This document shows, in pieces, positions 55,754 through 64,000 of a DNA stretch of 64,000 nt (the stretch's first letter is position 1; every line of letters begins with the position of its first letter). The DNA lies in the NCBI RefSeq assembly GCF_050003625.1, contig NC_134398.1:109438105-109502104 (forward strand). Reading direction: 5' to 3'. A program made the translations under genes and the position numbers. The notes beneath the pieces were generated by a model, which was not told the DNA's origin, did not search any database, and worked only from the letters and a program-made list of their open reading frames with translations. The stretch comes from Haematobia irritans. Lineage: Eukaryota; Arthropoda; Insecta; Diptera; Muscidae.

Positions 55754-56696
55754 CCGTCACATCAGCCGCTTCAATCGAGTCATCAAGAATGTCCTCTTCA
55801 GAGATCTCGGTGACTCTCGCAATAACCATAGGTTCAACTTTGGTGAGTTCTGAGGCAATAGAAACCTCCTCTCGCATACGGTGTCTATCCATGTCTTCAA
55901 CTTTGGTATCTCTCTCGACTTCGCAAGAGGATCCGCTTACTTCTGATTCATACAGAGGCTTGTCCATTTCTAAATCCTTTAGCTGATCATTTTTATATAC
56001 CTTCATTTGGATATAATGAAAGCCATAACATACACGGCCCTGAGACTTTGCTAGATGTGGCAAAGACTGAGTGTTCAATATGAACACTGCATGCCGTCTT
56101 GGTCCATCCACTTCATCCAAACGGCCAACCTTCCAATCAGCTGTTGGAAGATCTGGATTGCATCGTTTCTGTCTATTTAAAATAGATTCAGGGTCAGAAG
56201 GGTTTGCAGGTATCCACACATGTGCTCTAGGTCTAGCCGGTATGTCTTTCTTCTCGACTAACACTAGAGCAGCTCCTTCCCAAACTTCACCAATTAGTAT
56301 CAGAGCAGGTTTAAAACATTCTATAGACCTCTGGTCCTCAAATGCGACTAGCTTAAATCGTCCTTGATACCAACCAGCCTCTTGGTGTCGAGGATCTGGA
56401 CCGGGAAACTTTTCCAGCACCTGTGAGTAGACGAAAGACAGAGCATTCTCTATTTCCCCCCATTTTTGCTTTGGAACCATACCGTCCAATGCTCCTTTAT
56501 TAATGATAGTCATCACAAGGCTGTCTTTAGAAACTGAGGCAAACGATCTTTGATCCCTTTTGGAGGATGGCAGCTCATCCAGTGACCGTTCCCTTTTTCC
56601 AGCCTCAAGAATTCCTTGAGCCCATTTTAAGGAATCGCTTTGTTTAGCCGACAGCGTGATTGGGTCGACTGATCCTAACTTCTTTAGGATAAACAA
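55698..56696 (-). CDS. LINE B ORF1 protein with DUF4780-type domain
   Basis: A 332-codon uninterrupted frame. Residues about 110-240 contain WYQGRFKLVAFEDQRSIECF, WEGAALVLVEKKDIPARPRA and HVWIP, then GRVCYGFHYIQMKVYK. This matches the DUF4780-type domain found in ORF1 of several insect LINEs. The C-terminal 90 residues are acidic. An RNA-binding role in the retrotransposition particle is inferred from position, not shown. The stop lies inside the 5' end of ORF2, so ORF2 is likely translated by reinitiation or shifting. Confidence 0.75.
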   Translation of the reverse strand: MFILKKLGSVDPITLSAKQSDSLKWAQGILEAGKRERSLDELPSSKRDQRSFASVSKDSLVMTIINKGALDGMVPKQKWGEIENALSFVYSQVLEKFPGPDPRHQEAGWYQGRFKLVAFEDQRSIECFKPALILIGEVWEGAALVLVEKKDIPARPRAHVWIPANPSDPESILNRQKRCNPDLPTADWKVGRLDEVDGPRRHAVFILNTQSLPHLAKSQGRVCYGFHYIQMKVYKNDQLKDLEMDKPLYESEVSGSSCEVERDTKVEDMDRHRMREEVSIASELTKVEPMVIARVTEISEEDILDDSIEAADVTVVENLDGPTDPPDKSSSL

Positions 56697-56817
56697 AGCA
56701 TTTCGGCGTTCCTTGAATCTCTTTCGTGAGGGATTACCTCCTTTTTATGTCGTTACCTTAGAAAAAGTACGACTTGTCAAAGTGTCGCCACCTGTCGACT
56801 ACAGGTCGACACCATTA

Positions 56818-57536
56818 CCAATGCCATTGATATAGCCGGTTCCTGATCTTGCTTCTAGAGTGACTTCATGCATCGAGCCTTTTCCACGCCATATATACTC
56901 GTTTAATGAAAGTTTTACAGCAATTTCCAACAGGGATTCGCAAAATTTTACAACTTCTGAAAAAAATTAAAAACATTGTCCAATTTATAAACAACAAAAA
57001 ATCATTAGGCATGGATGGGATTTCAAATTTTATTGTTAAAACATTTCCCGAATCAGCAGCAAATCTGATGGCGTTTATTTTCAACAACTGTATAAATAAT
57101 TGCTATTTCCCTATGACTAGAAAAAAGCTAAAATGTTACCGATAAAGAAAAAACCAGATAGTATCAACCTCTCCGATTTCCGTCCAATATCCTTATTGTC
57201 TAATATGGGGAAAGTTTTTGAAAATGATATTAAAGAAATACTGGAAAATAATTTCATTGCAGAGCCCATCTCTGATTTCCAATTTGGATTCAAAAAGACG
57301 CACGGAACGCACTCATCAAGTTTCATAATGACACTGTCGCGAACTTGCGAAACAAAACTTGCACCGTAGCAATATCCTTGGATATTGAAAAGGTATTCGA
57401 CTCAGTATGCCATAAAGGCATCCTGTATAAACTGGTAGAACTGGGAACACCACCTAACCTGGTTAAATTAATCGAGAGCTTTCTAACAAATCGCCAATAG
57501 TGGAGCCGCTAGCTCCCTATCTATTCAACATTTTGT
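56818..57536 (+). pseudogene. Jockey-type LINE, RT part after the LINE B insertion
   Basis: Continues 42193 with the same translation phase (STI...TNAIDIA across the TSD). Contains SLGMDGISNFIVKTFPESAA, the broken KKPDSINLSDFRPISLLS and the FGFKKTHGTHSS region, and ends near APYLFNIL. A short deletion before the last motif removes the PQGS box. The element is cut off at 57536 by an LTR-like sequence and the YADD part is absent. Confidence 0.8.
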
Positions 57537-58280
57537 AACGTGGTTTTTTAGTCTGGAGGGCTGAGGTATGTTCAGTCGTTTCCAGGGTCGATCTAAGGAC
57601 CAACAAACCTTAAATAATAACACAATCTGGTTTCCCTGACTAGGGTAAATAATTAAGCAATGTTTATTAATGGTAAATTTGTTATATTACAACGTGTACT
57701 TGTGTTGGAGGGAAACGTAAGACAAAGGCAGAGCGGTTAGGCGGAAGGTTATGCGCTGGTGTATGTAGTTGGGTTGGACGATTTCGAGTTAATCGTGAAC
57801 TGTTGCTGTGACAATTTGCAGATGATCGTGAACTTTGCAATGGGGGTGGCGGCCTGTGCACGATGTATGTTGATAAAGAAGTTGCGATCGCTGGTTGAGT
57901 TGATTGGGGCGGTTGGAGCGGTCGGTATATACTTCGGCAATATGGTTCGGTGATTGCAACTTCGTCGGTGCGCTACTCGGCAGGTCGGTAGAACGGTCAC
58001 GATGCTGGCCTGGGTGGGTTAGTGTTGTCCATTACCTATGGAATACAATAAAAATAACGTACCCTCAACTGGTGAGGACTGCGTTACCCTCAACTCGTGA
58101 GGAATGTGTTACCCTCAACCTGTGAGGCGGGTTTTACCCGCAACCTGTGAGGACGGTTTTACCCTCAACCTGTGAGGAAGATTTACCCTCAACTAGTGAG
58201 GAAAGATTTACCCTCAGCCTGTGAGGAAAGATTTACCCTCAGCCTGTGAGGAAAGATTTACCCTCTGCTTGCGAGGAGAG
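57537..58280. repeat. LTR-like sequence with a hairpin minisatellite (left part)
   Basis: Begins TGTAACGTGG inside the Jockey RT and contains CCAGGGTCGATCTAAGG. Both resemble the terminus of the Gypsy B LTR (TGTAACGACGTG...CCAGGGTCGTTACA), so a related LTR is likely. From 58065 it becomes a minisatellite of about 25-bp units, ACCCTCAACCTGTGAGGAAA. CCTCA...TGAGG forms a hairpin in each unit. The hAT element at 58281 interrupts it, and it resumes at 62521-62600. The right border lies outside the window. Confidence 0.55.
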
Positions 58281-58816
58281 CAGTGCTGCCGCTACTACTT
58301 CAATCGAAGTATTTTACTTCATTTTCATAAAATTTACTTCGTCACTCCTTCTTCCAAAAATCTGCTTCACTTTTTGTTCTGCTTCAAATTTTAAAATTTT
58401 CCCCCATATTACCTAATTGTTTTTCCTATTCCTTTAATTACGATGAACATAGCGGTTTTAATCATTGAATTATTAACCGATGTGGACCAATTTTTGCAAA
58501 GTTGTTAGAGACCATATACTTACACCATGTACCAAATTTCAGCCGGATCGGATGAAATTTGCTTCTCTTAGATTCTCCGAATGCCAAATCTGAGGATCGG
58601 TTTATATGAGGGCTATATATAATTATGGACCGGTGTGGACCAATTTTTGCATGGTTGTTAGAGATCATATGCTGAAACCATGTACAAAATTTCAGCTGGA
58701 TCGGATGAAATTTGCTTCTCTTAGAGTCCCCGCAAGCCAAATTTGGGGGTCCGTTTATATGGGGGCTATACGTAAAAGTGGACCGATATGGCCCATTTGC
58801 AATACCATCCGATCTA

Positions 58817-59748
58817 AAGGGTGATTCTTTTGAGGTTAGGATTTTCATGCATTAGTATTTGACAGATCACGTGGGATTTCAGACATGGTGTCAAAGAGAA
58901 AGATGCTCAGTATGCTTTGACATTTCATCATGAATAGACTTACTAACGAGCCACAACGTCGAATTTTCAGTGAATGGGCCCTAGAAAAGTTGGCAGAAAA
59001 TCCGCTTTTTTATCGACAAATTTTGTTCAGCGATGAGGCTCATTTCTGGTTGAATGGCTACGTAAATAAGCAAAATTGCCGCATTTGGAGTGAAGAGCAA
59101 CCAGAAGCCGTTCAAGAACTGCCCATGCATCCCGAAAAATGCACTGTTTGGTGTGGTTTGTACGCTGGTGGAATCATTGGACCGTATTTTTTCAAAGATG
59201 CTGTTGGACGCAACGTTACGGTGAATGGCGATCGCTATCGTTCGATGCTAACAAACTTTTTGTTGCCAAAAATGGAAGAACTGAACTTGGTTGACATGTG
59301 GTTTCAACAAGATGGCGCTACATGCCACACAGCTCGCGATTCTATGGCCATTTTGAGGGAAAACTTCGGAGAACAATTCATCTCAAGAAATGGACCGGTA
59401 AGTTGGCCACCAAGATCATGCGATTTGACGCCTTTAGACTATTTTTTGTGGAGCTACGTCAAGTCTAAAGTCTACAGAAATAAGCCAGCAACTATTCCAG
59501 CTTTGGAAGACAACATTTCCGAAGAAATTCGGGCTATTCCGGCCGAAATGCTCGAAAAAGTTGCCCAAAATTGGACTTTCCGAATGGACCACCTAAGACG
59601 CAGCCGCGGTCAACATTTAAATGAAATTATCTTCAAAAAGTAAATGTCATGGACCAATCTAACGTTTCAAATAAAGAACCGATGAGATTTTGCAAATTTT
59701 ATGCGTTTTTTTTTTTTAAAGTTATCAAGCTCTTAACAAATCACCCTT
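58817..59748 (+). mobile_element. Mariner-like element, 932-bp deletion derivative, copy 2
   Basis: TA at 58815-58816 and 59749-59750, ends AAGGGTGATT. Almost identical to the reverse of 53455-54386, including the same internal deletion. Confidence 0.88.
58930..59643 (+). pseudogene. Tc1/mariner-superfamily transposase, catalytic part
   Basis: A 237-codon frame starting MNRLTNEPQRRIFSEWALEK. It has the three catalytic aspartates in LFSDEAHF, FQQDGATCHTA and SCDLTPLDYF, and a C-terminus RRSRGQHLNEIIFKK. It is about 110 residues shorter than a normal mariner transposase because the DNA-binding domain is deleted, so it is unlikely to be active although the frame is open. Confidence 0.85.
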
Positions 59749-60028
59749 TACATCAATAACAACTACTTGTGCCAAGTTTCAAGTCGATAGATCTTTTCGT
59801 TCGGAAGTTAGCGTGATTTCAACAGACGGACGGACATGATCAGATCAACTCAGAATTTCACCACGACCCAGAATATATATACTTTATGGGGTCTAAGAGC
59901 AATATTTCGATGTGTTACAAACGGAATGCCAAATTTAATATACCCCCATCCTATGGTGGAGGGTATAATAAAATGAATTCTATTGTTTTGTTTTCAAAAA
60001 TATATGCTACTTCAATTTTATTCAATCT

Positions 60029-60372
60029 AGGTTAGGTTAGGTGGCAGCCCGATGTATCAGGCTCACTTAGACTATTCAGTCCATTGTGATACCACATTAG
60101 TGAACTTCTCTCTTATCACTGAGTGCTGCCCGATTCCATGTTAAGCTCAATGACAAGGGACCTCCTTTTTATAGCCGAGTCCGAACGGCGTTCCACATTG
60201 CAGTGAAACCACTTAGAGAAGCTTTGAAACCCTCAGAAATGTCACCAGCATTACTGAGGTGGGATAATCCACCGCTGAAAAATTTTTTTGGTGTTTGGTC
60301 GAAGCAAGAATCGAACCCACGACCTTGTGTATGCGAGGCGGGCATGCTAACCATTGCACCACGGTGGCTCCC
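60029..60372 (-). mobile_element. tRNA-derived SINE sharing its 3' end with LINE A/B
   Basis: On the minus strand the head GTGGTGCAATGGTTAGCATG (A box) and GGTCGTGGGTTCGATTC (B box, 60309-60325) form an RNA polymerase III promoter of tRNA type. The last 75-80 bases (ATGTGGTATCACAATGGACT through CGGGCTGCCACCTAACCTAA) match the 3' end of LINE A (about 3913-3995) and LINE B. The tail is made of CCTAA pentamers. This is the expected form of a SINE mobilised by that LINE. Confidence 0.88.
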
Positions 60373-60479
60373 ACTACTACTTCGTTCCAAAACTCCACTT
60401 CTTTCCAAAATCTACTTCACTAAATTTTTCACCAGCGCACAGTGGACGAAAAGGCTCATCTAGCGGCGTTTAATTAATA

Positions 60480-60915
60480 GCGCTTAGGGATTTTTGTTTT
60501 TATTTTTTGTAATATTTTTTTTTTTGTTGAAAATAGACTGAGCTACAAAGTTAAACAAAAAAAAAATTTTTAACGTATTTGTATATATATTTTTTTTTGT
60601 GAAAGTTGCAATTTTTTTTTCATTTTTTAGACATTGTTTATTTCATTCAGGAAAACATGATAAGGATAGTATATTTAATTTTTCTCATTCTTTTTACGCT
60701 AAGAATATATTAAACTTTAATAATAAAAACATTTTTTAACATTTATTTATTTATTTTTTATTTTATTTTATTTTATTTTATTTTTTTTAATAATATTTTT
60801 GGCCTGATTCAGTCTTCATACATTTCAGTTGTTTTCATAACAAAAATTTAATTATAAAGCAAAAAAAAACTGATTACAATAGTAATAATAGTTTCTTATT
60901 CCGATTCGGAACTAC
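60480..60915. other. AT-rich stretch without gene
   Basis: Long T runs and a TTTTA pentamer array (60738-60790). Nothing recognisable. Confidence 0.6.
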
Positions 60916-60971
60916 TGCATGAATCTAAGGTACAAGGTACACAATGTTCTGACAAAAGTTTTAAAATATCA

Positions 60972-61794
60972 TTATCGACATCTTTCTTTTGTTTGGTTGC
61001 CTTGTGGTTTGCGTAAATTAGAAATCAAGGGATCTGATGAACACAAAAGCGCATGCATTAAGTGTTCCATTGTATTTAATCGGGATGTCTTTCGCGTATG
61101 GTGCTCACGGAAATTGCGGTAATCTTTGTTCCGGGCTTCTAACGCTTCTTCCGTCATTTTTCCTATTGGAAGTGGTGATACTTTAATTATATCGGTCCCA
61201 TGTATTAAGATTTTATGTATGGAAGACGGCATATAAAACCAAGGATACTGTGTGATAAAAAGATCTGCGGTCTGTAAAGCATATTGCTTAAAAGATTCAA
61301 TATCGAAGTTCCGACGCACTTCGTTTTCCAGATTTGTACAAACTGCTCGTTGTAGCTACTACGAGCTCACTGTGAGATGTTTCCTTAACAATTTGGGAAA
61401 CTTTACTTAGTTTCGTTTTGTTGGAACATTCGTCAAACTTCTTATCTGGTCTTCCACGATTAGTCAGTGGATTAACTAACAAAAGTTGTCCTTCTAACCA
61501 CTCTTTGTTGTTTTCTCCAAATTTGTGGCTGCTTCTATGGTTGAATTTCCATTTCTCAGCCAATTTTGCTACAAAATTTCTAATTTTTTTGTTTATTAGA
61601 AGAACTTCCTTATCATCGTACATGTTGATATTCATAATATTATTAAATATATGAGTTTCAATGACAGAAAATTTTTTAGTAGGCACAGGCTCGTTGCGCC
61701 ATAGTAAATAAACTTCTCGTCTGAGCACCGACATTGTTCCTAAAAAATGCAATATCATGTAAAGTTGCAGATCATTTGTACATTTTACAATCAC
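60972..61794 (-). pseudogene. Unidentified ORF pair inside the hAT element
   Basis: Two frames, 61794-61297 (165 codons) and 61319-60972 (115 codons), overlap by a frameshift near 61300 and appear to be one protein. The second contains QYPWFYMPSSIHKILIHG, LPIGKMTEEALEARNKDYRN and HTRKTSRLNTMEHLMHALL. I recall similar segments in uncharacterised, repeated arthropod proteins likely encoded by DNA transposons, but I cannot assign a family. The upstream part (GTMSVLRREVYLLWRNE) may follow an intron. It could be the host element's product or a relic of another. Confidence 0.45.
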
Positions 61795-62038
61795 AAGACG
61801 ACATAGTAATTTAAAAAAAACATATTCTAGCGCGAATACACACGAATATCAGAAGTTCCGGTCTACGGAAGTCTTACCTTGGATTTTTTCAAGCAGATAA
61901 GTGATATAGTACTCTTTAACTATATTTTTTTTTACAACACTTAAGCACAGGTCACAAACAATTTGTTTAAGTTAATATATACCTCTAACAATAAATAAAT
62001 CGACTTTTCTTCCACTTAATTGAGACAAACGCAACTTT

Positions 62039-62270
62039 AAGGTGGGTATTAAGTTCGAGTTTAGCCGCTAAAACCGTCATTTTTTCACGACTACTTTTCT
62101 TTAATAATCCATTTTAAGGAATACAAACTTTGTGAAAATTTGCTTTGGGCTTTTCCCCATCGTTATAATAAAATTTTCAACAAATATGTATAATTTCATG
62201 CATTTTTCTTACTGATTTAGTTTTCACTTTAGCGATTTTAGCGGCTAAACTCGAACTTAATACTCACCTT
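62039..62270. mobile_element. 232-bp MITE with AAGGTGGGTATTAAGTTCG ends
   Basis: The left end AAGGTGGGTATTAAGTTCGA and continuing GTTTAGCCGCTAAAA is mirrored at 62239-62270. No coding sequence. The same termini occur at 35361 and, diverged, at 15187-15369. Confidence 0.8.
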
Positions 62271-62520
62271 TAGAGAAAATTTGGCAATGCAAAGAAAACA
62301 CGTGTTGAAGCTTAGTGATGCATTGGCTGAAACATATGTTGTGTTTGACAGCTCACAGCTGTTCAACTAGATCATATCAATCAGAATAGAATCGATATAT
62401 TAGTTCAGTGGGATAGTAGTAATCGATAGAGACATAATTTTGGCGCAATTAAACACTTTGAAAATTGAATTAAACGACGCTAGATCGTCCATTTCGTGCA
62501 GCGGCAGCACTGGAGGAGAG

Positions 62521-62608
62521 ATTCACCCTCAGCCTGTGAGAAAGATTTACCCTCAACTTGTGAGGAAAGATTTACCCTCAACTCAACTGTGAGGAGGTTT
62601 GAAACAAA
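62521..62608. repeat. Hairpin minisatellite, right part
   Basis: Three to four units of ACCCTCAACTTGTGAGGAAA continue the array of 58065-58280 after the hAT insertion. Confidence 0.8.

Positions 62609-64000
<1,392 letters not shown>

Larger units (their letters stand above)
42194..56809 (-). mobile_element. LINE B: near full-length copy of the LINE A family, interrupted three times
   Basis: Flanked by the 8-bp TSD CACCATTA (42186-42193, 56810-56817), which splits the Jockey-type element. LINE-derived pieces are 42194-42434, 46776-46989, 51578-53452 and 54389-56809. Removing the copia element, the hAT element and the mariner element leaves about 4.75 kb with ORF1, ORF2 and the pentamer tail. 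It shows frameshifts and one G-to-A-type stop in the RT box near 52962, so it is inactive. Confidence 0.88.
58480..59970. repeat. Second calyptrate tandem-repeat element, split by mariner
   Basis: Units of about 155 bp (GTGGACCAATTTTTGCA at 58481 and 58637, a variant at 58780) are followed, after the mariner insertion, by ACAGACGGACGGACATG, ATATATACTTTATGGGGTCT and TACCCCCATCCTATGGTGGA. Same architecture as 50100-51460 with a different unit sequence. Confidence 0.75.
58281..62512. mobile_element. 4.2-kb hAT-type element with further insertions
   Basis: The 13-bp ends CAGTGCTGCCGCT and perfect 8-bp TSD GAGGAGAG (58273-58280, 62513-62520) lie in the minisatellite. Contents in order: a calyptrate tandem-repeat element with a mariner insertion, a SINE, an AT-rich stretch (60480-60900), an unidentified ORF pair on the minus strand (60972-61794) and a MITE. 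The ORF pair may be the element's own product or a captured one. Confidence 0.85.

Noticed and set aside
58065..58280. Regularly spaced short repeats that resemble a CRISPR array
   Set aside because: Units are contiguous without unique spacers, and the genome is eukaryotic; it is a minisatellite.
60300..60372. A genuine tRNA gene on the minus strand
   Set aside because: It is the head of a 344-bp SINE with a LINE-derived tail.

Overview
The window looks like a TE-dense, heterochromatin-like stretch of a calyptrate (muscoid) fly genome. The basis is the AT-rich background, dipteran retrotransposon lineages, the 'ACCGATTTCAACCAAATTTGGCAC'-type tandem repeats ending in CGGACAGACGGACA blocks that I associate with house-fly/stable-fly-type genomes, and gene fragments closest to insect genes. 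I found no intact host gene, rRNA or functional tRNA. Almost everything is mobile DNA, nested several layers deep, and the layers can be dated by target-site duplications (TSDs).

Layout. (1) 1-3998: an I-superfamily (LOA/R1-like) LINE, 'LINE A', cut by the window edge, with a TAACC-type pentamer tail. (2) 4010-8962: a decayed Ty3/gypsy element, 'Gypsy A', followed by about 1.4 kb of unassigned DNA. (3) 10432-34813: one minus-strand gypsy element, 'Gypsy B', bounded by a 4-bp TSD (GAAT) and inflated to 24 kb. It contains a hAT MITE, a gene-fragment-carrying TIR element (16660-18903), a solo LTR, an Env-bearing BEL/Pao retroelement (27505-34050), a poly-A retroposon, and a 7.2-kb tandem duplication (units 16100-23337 and 23338-30544). 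(4) 34818-39160: AT-rich DNA with MITEs and a long-TIR hAT remnant. (5) 39165-57536: a Jockey-like LINE split by a second copy of the first LINE, 'LINE B' (42194-56809, TSD CACCATTA). LINE B is itself split by a nearly intact copia-type element, a hAT element holding two further DNA elements and a tandem-repeat element, and a mariner-like element. (6) 57537-64000: an LTR-like sequence with a hairpin minisatellite, split by a 4.2-kb hAT element that holds another mariner copy, a tRNA-derived SINE and an unidentified ORF pair. It ends in about 1.4 kb of (ATT)n.

Most notable result. The 2.2-kb TIR element at 16660-18903 (copy at 23899-26109) carries pieces of three unrelated host genes: the 5' end of an XRN1/pacman 5'-3' exoribonuclease, the N-terminal helicase region of RTEL1, and a TEX10/IPI1-like segment. 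Two retained GT-AG introns show that the capture was at the DNA level. This is a Pack-MULE-like gene-capturing transposon in a fly. Other points of interest are a BEL/Pao element that lost protease and the RT core yet keeps a 1470-codon pol-env ORF with a baculovirus-F-type envelope; a SINE whose 3' end is copied from the LINE family in the same window; and two LTR-type sequences that each carry a minisatellite built of short hairpins.

All homology calls come from reading translations and remembered family motifs; no database search was run.
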